NCBI GenBank assembly: GCA_049999765.1
Contig: JBNGIQ010009000.1
Location: 92,654 to 143,568, forward strand
Direction of reading: 5' to 3'
DNA length: 50,915 nucleotides
From: Phaeoceros laevis
Lineage: Eukaryota > Anthocerotophyta > Anthocerotopsida > Notothyladales
Part shown: in pieces, positions 41,616-50,915 of the stretch
How the letters are laid out: each line of letters begins with the position of its first letter
How positions within the stretch are numbered: position 1 is the stretch's first letter
Program-made: the position numbers and the translations under genes
The notes under the pieces: generated by a model
What the model was told of the DNA's origin: nothing
The model's database searches: none
Seen by the model: the letters and a program-made list of their open reading frames with translations, nothing else

Positions 41616-44029
41616 CTATCTCAAGCCTTCTTTCCTGATTATGAAGTCGATCGCCTCTGACACATCTTCGACTACCTGCACCCCACGCAGAAGTTGTTGA
41701 ATGAGGTGACCCCGATAAATTTTTTATCGCATTGCCCAATTACACTGCCTGGATCTAAGAATCGAAGACAAGAAAATATACTCACCTTGTCAGCAGGAAA
41801 GGAAGGATCGTTGTCATTTCGCTTGAACACTCCCGTTCTTGTTAAGATTGAGGACCACGGTGTCCCGGCCTGTCAAACAGTCAAACCACACAGCCTATGA
41901 ATATGGACCGAGTCCCTCCAGAAACCCATCATCCATAAAGTCACCTCACCAATCGTCACCTCTATCACGACGGCTGCAGACCGACCCTCACCTCATTGGC
42001 GCCTCTGATGTCGGTGGCAGGGTTGTCCCCTATCATATAGATGGTGTGCAAGGGACCTGAAAGAGTCTGCACCATGCCACCATGACACTACAGCATTTAG
42101 CACGGGTTTGCACTCAGCAGTACGCATTTCTAATGGGCTAGATGCTGCTGAGTTAACCTGCCCATGGTGCCTGCTTGTTGGCACCTCTTCCAAAACTTGT
42201 GCAGCGTAGGTATACACTGAAGGCTGAGGCTTCCCATAGGCCGTGAAGGATAAAGGAACTTCAGACAACCTGAGCAGCCATCTAGGGGGGTTAGTTGTGA
42301 TAATAGTAGCCGCAATTCATGACAAGCTTGACACATATTGTGCTTCTCCTGGAAGGCAGGTCAAGCTGACCTGCCTATTATAGAGAGTCTCTAAGGCCAG
42401 ACGAAATGCTCCCATGCCAAATCGGGCAACAGGAAACGCAGCCTGAACATGAGCAAGAGACAGGCAGTGAGATTCCATGTCCTTCCAAAATGTACTGCAA
42501 CAACGAACCTGAAAAGGGTGTGCATATGACCTGATATTCGAAGTCATCAGCTGCAAAGAATAGCGGGGGTTGCGGACCTTCTACATTTCCAGGCAAACCA
42601 CCTGAACGCAATACGTCGCACAGGACCTGCAGTGGGTGTAAGCGTGTGAGCACACAGCCCACACCAAATACAAGCAATTGCTCCACCTAGCATATCCGAA
42701 GGGAACAAGCATACCTGCAAGTCTCGTGACCAGTCCACTGGATCACTGACCACAAACACAGCCTCGACTTTGTCTGTGACACAGTTCCATTTAACTGGTA
42801 ACCTCGAGCCTTCATTTCCCAAAGTCCAAGGTTTGTACTGAGCTAGGCCATCGATGTGGTCAAACTCAGCTACATAGTCGTCAATATGAAACACCCTCCT
42901 GAAAATACCATGAACCAGGCACTTGGTACTAACGTACAAATTAACAAACACTCCAACTCTATGACTAGACTCATCACTCATGACATTGGTACTGATTTTT
43001 ACTTGAAGCCGTATGAAGCCATGACAGTGTGAGGGTCATGTTTCCCGACAGCCAATACATTCTTCTCTCCAAACCTACAGAATGTTAGTAGAAATGTGAG
43101 TGATGTCCTGTGCAGTTTGCTATGCTTGACAGCTTGCTCCTACCGTAGCTCCTAAAGGGAGTAAAGTCACAAGCAACAGCCGCAGCACCAACTTGCCAGC
43201 ACACCTGTTCACCAGCCTTTGAAAAGGAGTGTGCCCAAGCAACACCTGCCACGATATAGGAAGCTGGTTACAAAGACATAATACCAGAGTGGACCAACAA
43301 CGGAAGCCTTGAGATGGTACCTGACTTGGCAGAACTGGAATATCAAGGAGCTCACTAAGTTGTGCAGCTCTGACGGACTCTGTTACTCCTCCACCTGATT
43401 CCACAGCAACCTAAATTTCGAGACACGACAAATGCCTTGTTTCTAAGGTACAACGGCTAGCCTACATTGAATATCTGGCCCCCTGAACAGACAGAAACAG
43501 AGTGAAAGAATTGTAAAACGAGTTTGTGTGCGGAGGACACCGCACATTGCTGATGGATGCCGATTGAAGGCTCGGTACTTACCGTTGGTTAGGAAAATAA
43601 AGGGGACACGAGGCTGAGCTGCACCAAATTTGTCCCACCGATTAGAAAGTGGAGAAGTAACGTAACCCTTACACATCTGGAACAACCACAATGCAGGTGT
43701 TGCCCACGTACTGGGACTTCCTGGATTTTCGTAGAGCCGCCTCATTGCTTGTACGGCTCCTTTGATAGGCTTGCCTCCGCGCAACAAGACTCCATCAATG
43801 TCAAACGCAACCCCAAATCGGTGTCTGCAAATGCCACCGAGAGATTCAGTGCATGTTTCAGGAAATGTAGTATATCATCGTCGTCCCATCCACACATAAT
43901 TGAAATGACAACATACCCAGTTAGCTGAGAAAAATTCCTCCAACCCCAGCCCGAAGACGATGGTCCCCTCGTGCTGGACAATAGGTGCCCACATGTCCCA
44001 CGAAGCAGCCTGGAGACAGAGGCGGACAT
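41616..44029 (-). CDS. HAD-superfamily hydrolase, HDHD5/CECR5-like, probably mitochondrial
   Basis: Twelve exons: 44029-43917, 43824-43583, 43394-43321, 43245-43205, 43074-43003, 42898-42715, 42626-42531, 42442-42375, 42269-42158, 42066-41992, 41869-41786 and 41675-41616. Phases fit throughout and give 406 codons, close to the family length. HAD motif I is FGVAFDIDGVLLRGG and motif II is FIFLTNGGGVTE. A C2-type cap region follows (LLGHTPFQRLV, FVVSDPVDWSRD, FFAADDFEYQ), and motif IV is MIGDNPATDIRGANE. The Lys of motif III is likely in YGKPQPSVY. The first 38 residues (SVSRLLRGTCGHLLSS) resemble a mitochondrial presequence. The intron between 42375 and 42269 appears to use a GC donor. Phosphatase activity is expected, but the substrate of this subfamily is unknown. 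The stop lies only about 135-240 bp from the Rieske gene's start on the same strand. Confidence 0.92.
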
Positions 44030-44693
44030 GACGGCAGATGGCTCTATGGACGACAGGACACCTTATGGCCGCCCTCGAACCATTTCCTTCTCTCGTAATT
44101 CTTGTCTAAAACAGCTGATCTCTCATCAATCAGCCCTTCAAAACCTCGAAACGCCGGTTTCGGTCCATGACTAGCGGGATCCCATAACCACGAACTTGTT
44201 GCAGGTAACGCCACGTAGGCGAGTCGACTTTTTCCCACGTGTCCGTCGGTTATGAAGGGGGGGGAGCTGCGAGGACCGTTCATTTCTGGCAGACACCGTG
44301 CAGCAGCAGTCTCTTGAAGTTTAGTCCCACACGAAGCATCTGCAAAGATTTTTTACGTCCGGTGCAGCACATAGTCTCAGATTTTTGGTTCACCGACTAT
44401 CGTTGAAGTTCTGCCGTCGAGAGGACGGGAATTTCTCAAAGATCTGCCGACAGAGTTGCTTGGAAAAATTGTAGAGCTCGTCAGAGTGCCTCACGGAATT
44501 TGCGGCATATACAGTGGGAGTCACGAGACGCGTGTGGTTTTGTAACCTGCTGTGTGAACGATCCGATGTTCTTGTGTTGAGGCAATAGAGAAACTTTGCA
44601 AGAGAAGATTTCAATCGACTGGAGTGCTGGTAGTGGCGTGCAACGATTTTAAGAGACAATAGGGCTTTGAGGTTCTGTTCCAGTCTGGCCACG
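44030..44693. promoter_or_regulatory. Shared divergent promoter region
   Basis: 664 bp separate the ATGs of the HAD gene (-) and the unknown gene (+). The two 5' UTRs and both promoters must lie here, so this is a candidate bidirectional promoter. No TATA box stands out on either strand. Open frames in it look like 5' UTR. Confidence 0.45.
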
Positions 44694-45577
44694 ATGAGTC
44701 TTCAGTCTGGCAGCAGCGTGGTGGAAAGCGTCCCTGTGAACACTCCGCCTACGTTACTGTCTGGCAAGCATACTCAGGGCACAGTCAGGTACCAGACATG
44801 GAGGTTAGGGTACCAGCTGCACGTCAAGCACCGCATTTCTTCAGTGCTCTGCAGGAGTGAGGTTGGGAGCTTCCGCAATTTGAGAGGAACAAACTGGCTA
44901 GTGGTCTGGGCTGAGCAAGATGCCGGGAAGGAGAGTGAAGAACCGCCAGAAACATCACCTCTGCCCCAAAGTACGGAGCTGAGATTTCATTTGGACCTAG
45001 GCGTTGTTGTCCTGGAGCATGTGCCAGTTCTGCTCAACCCGGGTAGGTTCTTGTTATCTGCCATGATGAACTTCATCTGACAATCTGTTGATGTTGCATC
45101 TATAGCTGGATTCAAGGGGACAGTCATGAATGTGAGCACATCAGTTCAAATATTCTTCGCAGCTATGTTCTACGTCATGCTTTTTTTTGGAGCAAGTATT
45201 GGGGATGGTAGCCGGCGGGGTCCTCCAAGATAGCAACGGCCTCGTGCATCCTTATCCGGACTTGCGCTCGGCAGCCAAATTCCAGTTTGCTCACACTGTA
45301 AGTGTTTCCATTAAAGCATCCTGTATCTTGAAATATAAAATTTTCCTGCGTTCTGATTCAATGTCAACCACAATCTTGCTCTTTCAAGAAGTCCAGAGTG
45401 GTTGCATACTTTCCAACCAAGTCTGAGACACGTTTGTATGTTTTGTCATGGCAGCTGCCACGTCTCTGGTTGCAGACATTCTTTGGAGTGCTGCAGCTGA
45501 TGAAGGGCTGCAACATATCGACACCTGTTGGTAGTCATTTACAAAATGTCATAGGGAGGGAAGTTTGGCTTCTGTAG
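44694..45577 (+). CDS. Unrecognised protein, four exons
   Basis: Exons 44694-45042, 45106-45131 (only 26 nt), 45193-45297 and 45455-45577 join in phase to 200 codons. The donors and acceptors are canonical, apart from the acceptor at 45192, which is TTTGGAG after a T8 tract. I do not recognise the family. After a Ser/Thr-rich start (SLQSGSSVVESVPVNTPPTL) come SFRNLRGTNWLVVWAEQDAG, then LRFHLDLGVVVLEHVPVLLN, GFKGTVMNQVLGMVAGGVLQ, then LVHPYPDLRSAAKFQFAHT and LPRLWLQTFFGVLQLMKGCN. The second half is moderately hydrophobic but has no clear membrane helix or signal peptide. The last exon could instead splice out at 45538 (CTGTTG|GTAGTC) to an exon I cannot see, so the C-terminus is uncertain. Confidence 0.6.
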
Positions 45578-46200
45578 TTTGGTGCACATGTATAGTTGGA
45601 AACTGCCACATTTTCGGTACCTAGTCTAGCTCATTTTTAACGGAAAATGAGGTATAGCACGCCTAGTCACCTTGAGTGTGCACTTCCTCCCAGTGAGGGA
45701 ATGCGCATGCAATCACGCTGCAAGGTCATGTAAACACCCATTCTCTTCTGGGGCCTCATCGATCCCCTTGTAAAATGTAAGAACAACTTCTGTCTGCTTC
45801 CTACTCGGTTCCACCTGTGCACCTTTAGGGAATCTTGCATTATTCTCATAGCATAGCCTAGTTCGTTCCAAGTCTAAAGAACAAATGTGGGCGTGATGAC
45901 CTATTTCCCGGTTTCTAGTTCTTGTTTTGATTCTTTAAGGGAATAGAGCCCGGTTTAGCGGCTCCATCATTTGCAAGGGTGATGTCAGGCCACTGTCAGC
46001 TTTGTGCTCTCGGTTGCACTCATCAGGACGAAAGAAGAGTACGCCAACGAGTATAACTGATTTTTAACTTTTATTGAGTAGACTAGTCTGATGTCAACCA
46101 CGCTTGTGACAACACATGCTGATGATCGTGAATGTGGCTGCAGCGCATGCTCTAAGCAACACACAAGAATCGGGGCTCTTTACCTAGTCTGAACGTGAAG
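45578..46200. other. Intergenic between convergent genes
   Basis: 3' UTRs are expected from both sides. I see no gene. A further 3' exon of the preceding gene cannot be excluded. Confidence 0.4.
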
Positions 46201-47616
46201 CTAGACGCTGATCGGGCTGCGCATGGGCAAGGAGTTGGCCAGGGAATTCCACACCTCCTGCGCCTCGGAAAATCCTGGAGAGGAGTGGGAGAAGGACGTG
46301 AACGGCAGCGGCAGTGGCAACGTGAGGTCTGCTGCCAGACCTTCATCCTCGTACGGGATTCGGGACGCCTCCTCCTCCAGGCTAGGGAAAATGCCTGACA
46401 TCGCCATGCCTTCCTCGCAGCTTGCGTGAGCGGACGCCTTCTCCAGCATCTGCTTGAAGACGTTGGACTGCCACAGCAGGCCAAGAGCTGTAGGCGCTGC
46501 TGCTTCGAATTCCAGTCCACTGTGGTCGCTCTGCATTGAGAGGGAGGAAGAGGAGTCTCCGAGTGAGGGAAACTGGTAGGGCTCCAGCTCGGTTTCTTGC
46601 CTGGGCCAGATGTGGACTTGTTGTTGTTGCAATTGCTGCTCCTCCGGCGGGCTCAATTGACACTCCACAGTTGGCTCCATGATCTGGTGGAGGCCACCCG
46701 TGAGATCATCCGTCTCCCCGGGGGTTTGCACATTGGATTGCCCCGGCCGCAGCCACTTGATGTATCGGCTGAGGTCAAAGTTGGTGACGGCATTGAGCCC
46801 TCGGTACTCGATGGCTGCCATGTCGTAGGCCGCTGCTGCTTCTTCCTGCGTGCCATACGTGCCTAGGTAGAGGTACTTGTTTCCAAAGACTCGCCCGATG
46901 CGGGCCTCCCAGCGGCCGTTGTGGTGGTGCCTTGCCACTCCCCTGTACTTGGAAACGCCTCGGGAGAAGCCGCTGCTCTTCCTCCGGAGGGAAGCCAGGT
47001 ACTCCTCCCTGGACACGTTCTGCATCTCCTCCACGTCCCGGGCGTAATCGTTAACCGGGAAGTTGATGATGGTTCCCACTCCCCAGTACTTGAGAGCAGC
47101 CAGGTCGTAGGCACGGGCCGCTGCCTCCTCATCGTCGTAAGCGCCAAGGTACACCTGCTTGCCCTTCTTGTTCTGGTTCTGGTTCCAGGTGCTCTTGTCC
47201 CAAAGGTGAGCTTCGTAGCGGCCAGTCCATCTGTGCCTTGTCACTCCCCTGTACACGGAGCTCCTCTTTCCGGCCAGTGGAGGCGGAATTTTGCTGATGC
47301 GGTCTTTGCTTGCTGAGCCTCGCTCTCGTCTTGTCCTCTTTGCAGGTTTCTGCTGCTGGTCGGGAGCTGCAGCTGCATTTGCCCTCTTCACTCCCGTCAG
47401 ACTCTGCTCCATGACACCACCTTCCTCCGCGTAGTAGCTGCCTGACAACTCCGTCTTGGCGTGCTCCAATTTAGATGATTTCTCAAGTCCTGTTGCTGCA
47501 CCTGCTGTTTGCTCCATCCTCTGTTTGTGTCTTGGTGGCAGTCCGGAACCAGCAGCGCAAGATGGACGAAGGCCGAGCTCAGCAACGTCTGGACTATGTG
47601 TGACTCTTGCTGACAT
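46201..47616 (-). CDS. WRINKLED1-like transcription factor with two AP2 domains, intronless
   Basis: One frame of 471 codons. Two AP2/ERF DNA-binding domains are joined by the conserved linker. The first contains [40 protein letters not shown] and LAALKYWG. The linker is [17 protein letters not shown]. The second contains [40 protein letters not shown] and [14 protein letters not shown]. The sequence of both domains, the VYL in the first, and a short basic stretch before it ([11 protein letters not shown]) match the WRI1 branch of the AP2/ANT family. WRI1 activates glycolytic and plastid fatty-acid synthesis genes through AW boxes. The C-terminal 170 residues are acidic and Gln/Ser-rich, fitting a transactivation region. 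Angiosperm WRI1 genes have several introns, including a 9-nt exon coding VYL. None is present here. Confidence 0.9.
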   Translation of the reverse strand: MSARVTHSPDVAELGLRPSCAAGSGLPPRHKQRMEQTAGAATGLEKSSKLEHAKTELSGSYYAEEGGVMEQSLTGVKRANAAAAPDQQQKPAKRTRRERGSASKDRISKIPPPLAGKRSSVYRGVTRHRWTGRYEAHLWDKSTWNQNQNKKGKQVYLGAYDDEEAAARAYDLAALKYWGVGTIINFPVNDYARDVEEMQNVSREEYLASLRRKSSGFSRGVSKYRGVARHHHNGRWEARIGRVFGNKYLYLGTYGTQEEAAAAYDMAAIEYRGLNAVTNFDLSRYIKWLRPGQSNVQTPGETDDLTGGLHQIMEPTVECQLSPPEEQQLQQQQVHIWPRQETELEPYQFPSLGDSSSSLSMQSDHSGLEFEAAAPTALGLLWQSNVFKQMLEKASAHASCEEGMAMSGIFPSLEEEASRIPYEDEGLAADLTLPLPLPFTSFSHSSPGFSEAQEVWNSLANSLPMRSPISV

Positions 47617-50123
47617 CCGCTGCTACCAGGTCAGCAAGGACTCTAGTCATCAACGTCTAGCCATCTAACCTACACTGGTATGGACGTCTTGCTTTCCCCT
47701 TCTCCGGTGCCTGAAGACTGGCTAACTTAAGAGGCACAGACAGGGAGGAAGGCTCCTGGACCAGATAGAATCAGCTTCTACTGTAACACTTGGAGCAAAA
47801 CAATTGACGTTATACACTGACGTTCAGCTAGCGCAGCTTGGGACCTAACAAGAACAGCATGTTCCTAGATGATGCACCGACCAGTTCAGCTGGAGGATGG
47901 ACTGGGAAGAAGCGCATGCGCTGTGAGATGGACTCAGCGAGCTGCCAAAAGCAGGATTTGAGCACGGCACACCGACAGTCTGGCAAGAAGGCAGGCAGCC
48001 CTACGAAACACAATCAGCCGGGACGCCTTGGCGGAAAGGATGCAATTAAGGCAGGTCCTGAAGACTGACAAGCAAAGAGCGAGGGGCTGCTCTGATGGGA
48101 GCGGAGCACAAGGACTGGAAGCTGAAGCAGAGGGATTTCAAGTGGACGCAACGGGAGATGAGGAGGAGCTGGAGAAGAACACCCTGCAGGCTACACCGAA
48201 CAAACTAGCGAGCACGCACGCGGACTATAAGGCCCGCGGAACACAATCAGCCAGGACCAGCACAATGGATGCGACAAGGCAGCGATTGCGACTCTTGTCG
48301 CTAAGCATAATTTGTCGGCATCGGCTCTTTATACCTACAGCAACCGTTTTAGCCTTTTGTGCATAGGAGTTCACGGTGACTTGTAACTTCGTCGCGCCTT
48401 CAATTCGGTGGTAAAGCCGAGGAAACAGCTTCAAGACAGGCACACCAGCGTGGCGGCCTTCCCCGTGGCAGCTGCCGAGGATTTCGGAAACGACACAGCA
48501 GCTTGCAGGCCAGGAGCTGGAAATCTTGTGGGTTCTCGTTGCTTCATGCCGCACGCACAGCTTCCTTTGCCCTGGCAAATCTGGCCTCTTGTTAACTTCA
48601 CAGCACTTGGAAGCTGGATATGGCTTGCGCTTCCTTCCAGCCCCTCCGGAACTTGTTCTCCTCTCTCTTAATTCCTTGTCCCGTTCCTGGATTCCACATC
48701 TCTGCCTGCTGCTCTGTTGTGGTTGCGCATGCGGTGCCATCTCCCGTCCAAGCGATGTATGTAGCTAGCCTGAAACGTTGGAGATCACGAACCCAGGCAC
48801 GTGAACCAAGGGTCAATCGCTCTGCCAGTGTTTAAAGCTCAACAGAACGTCTAGATCTTGTGCTCTCTGGGTTTCCGGTGAGTCTGTGTGGCAGGTACCT
48901 TGTTGTCTAGCTGTTACAATGTTGGGGTCTTCAGGCCCTGTAGGCAGATTGTGGTAACAGCTTCTGCATTGGTATTTCCAGACGTTAGCCGAAGCTCACA
49001 CCTAGTCAATTATCTAAATCAGCTCGTTGTCCGTATCAATGTCATGCCAAGGTCGGCTTTGGTGGCTCGCCTTGTGGCAGCTGTATTGGATTGCTTGGAG
49101 GCCTCCGGCGCAATTTCTAATTACAATCAAAACACCCAATTGCGAAAGACTACTGTTTGGGAAAACTTCCAAGAGCTATCCCTATACTGAGGATATACCA
49201 TCAGTTAGCTACAAAAATAGGCACACGAACGAATGACGATAAATCGGGGTTCAACTTTCCGGAATCCGGACCAGGGATAGCAAAGTTCCATAACATTTGG
49301 ATTATGGGGTTTTACATTTAAAAATATTGGGAGCCTTAGCTCCATAGAAACGCAACGCGTTTCTAAAGATAAGCAATGTTGCCAGTATGTGAAACATTGT
49401 GGACGTTGTCCGCACTTGCGTTTAATTATAATTTCGATTCTCTTAAAAAAAAAAATCTGAACCGCTTTCCTGGACTTTTCCACCTGTCTGTCGTACACAG
49501 TCTTAATTGCAAAACGGGCACCTAAACAGGCCGTCCTCAAGCTTCCACGGATTAGCGCATCCAGCTCAAGCTCCTCAATGCCATCACCTCTTGTCGTCTG
49601 ACGGTTCATGCTCCTCCGTTCCAAGACGCAATGAATACAATCATTGGCAAAGATTTTGCGGCATTCCAGCTGGGCCATTGGGCGGAAGTGCTCGGTAGAC
49701 ACTAAAGAGAGGTAGGTCCTCTCACTCTTTCTCTCGGCCAGCACTGGAACCACAGCTTAGCAAGCTTGGCAAGGATTGACCCTTTCTCGTCTTTTGTGCA
49801 GGGTGAAATGGGCGTGGTAGGCGAGATGAGGTACATTGGCCCCCAAGATGGCATGATCGAAGGCAGGAGAGAGGCAAGCAAGCAGGAATTTGAGGCGGTG
49901 AGGCAGGAATTTGTGGGGATTGGGGATGGCAGTTGTGGTGTGCTTGGCAGGCGCCGGTGCTGGTCCCAGGCTGCTTCGCAGACGCCTGAGCCTACAGGCT
50001 GCCGCCGCAAGTCCCGGCTTGCTTGGCATGCGCCTACGCGTCGAGAGGGCCGGGGCTGCTAAAGGGGGCCAAGGGGTGCCTAGGCGAGCTACTCCTGGGC
50101 TGCTAGGCAAGCTGGGCCAGGGC
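47617..50123. other. Gene-poor region upstream of the AP2 gene
   Basis: Promoter of the AP2 gene on the left. Frames at 47838-48068 and 48028-48366 have no recognisable domain. A 20-bp string (AACACAATCAGCC(G/A)GGAC) occurs at about 48007 and 48241. From about 50040, GGGCTGCTA, GGCGAGCTACT and GCTGGGCCAGGGC herald the tandem repeat that continues past the N gap. No gene is called. Confidence 0.4.
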
Positions 50124-50223
50124 NNNNNNNNNNNNNNNNNNNNNNNNNNNNNNNNNNNNNNNNNNNNNNNNNNNNNNNNNNNNNNNNNNNNNNNNNNNNN
50201 NNNNNNNNNNNNNNNNNNNNNNN
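50124..50223. other. Assembly gap (100 N)
   Basis: Exactly 100 undetermined bases, the conventional size for a gap of unknown length. It sits inside repetitive sequence: the bases on both sides belong to the same GC-rich repeat family. Confidence 0.99.
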
Positions 50224-50227
50224 GGGC

Positions 50228-50493
50228 GGTGCTGCTTAGGCGAGCTGCTGAGAGGGCTGTTGGGCGAGCTACTAGGATGTGGGTAGCTGGCGGGCTCGAA
50301 CCGCAGGTCCTAGACAACTTGGTTGGTCTGGGACTGTTGGGCAGGTCTCTGCCTGCTTGGGGTGCTGCTTAGGCGAGCTGCTGAGAGGGCTGTTGGGCGA
50401 GCTGCTAGGCTGTGGGTAGCTGACGGGCTCGGACCGCAGGTCCTAGACTGCTTGGCTGGTCTCGGACTGTTGGGCAGGTCTCTGCCTGCTTGG
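50228..50493. repeat. GC-rich tandem repeat, 133-bp unit, two visible copies
   Basis: The unit starting GGTGCTGCTTAGGCGAGCTG at 50228 repeats from 50361 to 50493 with about ten substitutions. Short internal repeats (GGCGAGCTGCT, GGACTGTTGGGCAGG) are visible. Related sequence precedes the N gap, so the array is probably longer than shown. Confidence 0.9.
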
Positions 50494-50599
50494 GAGGTCC
50501 GATTGAATGCTTATGCAAGTTCAAAGTGGAAAGAACATGTCACTATATTCATATCACTTACATTAAAAAAAAAGGCCGAGCAGATGTGTTGTGTGCATA

Positions 50600-50915
50600 T
50601 ATTCGCCCTAACCCTATTTTTCTACTTTTGACTACTTTTCTACTTTTAATTTTTTATTCTTGACTCAATTTAAATGTGGAGAATATGGAACACAATTTTG
50701 TGTGTACTTCTTGACTTTGATCAAACGTGGAGAATAATCTTTTGTAAACGACACAATCTTTTGTAAACGACACAATTTTGTATGTATTTCTTGACTCTCA
50801 TTTTCTTATATAAATAACGAAATGGTTTCTTGAGAAGTTGAGAATACTAACAAAATGGTTTCTTGATTAACATGCAATATTTCTGTCAACACTGACCTCG
50901 CAGAGCTCATTCGGC
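50600..50915. repeat. AT-rich sequence with short direct repeats
   Basis: AATCTTTTGTAAACGACAC occurs twice in tandem (about 50738-50776). TTGTGTGTACTTCTTGACT and TTGTATGTATTTCTTGACT form a second pair. AAATGGTTTCTTGA is repeated near 50820 and 50854. The sharp change from GC-rich repeat to AT-rich sequence may mark the edge of a transposable element, but no coding or terminal signature is visible. Confidence 0.6.

Noticed and set aside
41374-41739. N-terminal extension of the Rieske oxygenase frame
   Set aside because: It overlaps the last exon of the HAD gene on the same strand. Good-context ATGs at 41481 and 41373 are better starts.
47838-48366. Two overlapping plus-strand frames (76 and 112 codons)
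   Set aside because: No domain, no splice support, and small direct repeats within them; likely non-coding.
50275-50320. tRNA-like B box on the minus strand (GGTTCGAGCCC)
   Set aside because: No acceptor or anticodon stem can be formed, and the second repeat copy has a mutated box.

Overview
This window is nuclear DNA from a land plant. The genes contain GT-AG introns, mostly about 60-220 bp. Several proteins start with organelle-targeting-like N-termini. The families are plant families: SABATH methyltransferase, ABCG half-transporter, DYW-type PPR proteins, chloroplast 3-dehydroquinate synthase, PAO/PTC52-like Rieske oxygenase and a WRI1-like double-AP2 factor. The two DYW tails have unusual features: HAE in the deaminase-like box, a K-rich or KKP sequence where the PG box normally lies, and C-termini DWH and DRH. 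They resemble the 'KP' class of DYW domain known from hornworts, lycophytes and ferns. Together with the compact, gene-dense layout, this points to a seedless plant. A hornwort is my best guess, but the species cannot be fixed from sequence alone.

Layout. 1-5.1 kb: a broken O-methyltransferase (-), an intact four-exon SABATH methyltransferase (-), and the 3' exons of a second O-methyltransferase piece (+). 5.1-9.1 kb: an intronless F-box gene (-) flanked by diverged repeats. 9.1-9.8 kb: a plastid-targeted LEA-like protein (+). 11.0 kb: tRNA-Gly(UCC), with short tandem repeats upstream. 11.4-14.9 kb: two neighbouring genes (+) of an unrecognised family that share a PAH-like helical pattern and a C-terminal Cys/LM motif. 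15.3-18.1 kb: a seven-exon ABCG half-transporter (-). 20.2-22.4 kb: a rearranged PPR-DYW pseudogene cluster with an internal inversion. 23.9-25.8 kb: an eight-exon 3-dehydroquinate synthase (+). 27.5-29.1 kb: an F-box paralogue (+). 30.2-32.9 kb: an intact 899-residue PPR-DYW gene (+). 34.3-39.0 kb: a thirteen-exon GNAT-BRCT gene (+). 39.4-44.0 kb: a Rieske oxygenase and a HAD-family (HDHD5/CECR5-like) hydrolase, both on the minus strand and tightly packed. 44.7-45.6 kb: a four-exon gene of unknown function, divergent from the HAD gene. 46.2-47.6 kb: an intronless WRI1-like AP2 gene (-). 47.6-50.9 kb: repeat-rich sequence with a 100-N assembly gap inside a 133-bp tandem repeat.

The genes do not form one pathway. 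Several products are predicted to act in organelles: DHQS (shikimate pathway), the Rieske oxygenase (chlorophyll metabolism), the PPR-DYW protein (RNA editing), the LEA-like protein, and the HAD protein (probable mitochondria). Exon boundaries were worked out by hand from reading frame, splice dinucleotides and family similarity. Where I list exons, the phases were checked to sum to an open frame.
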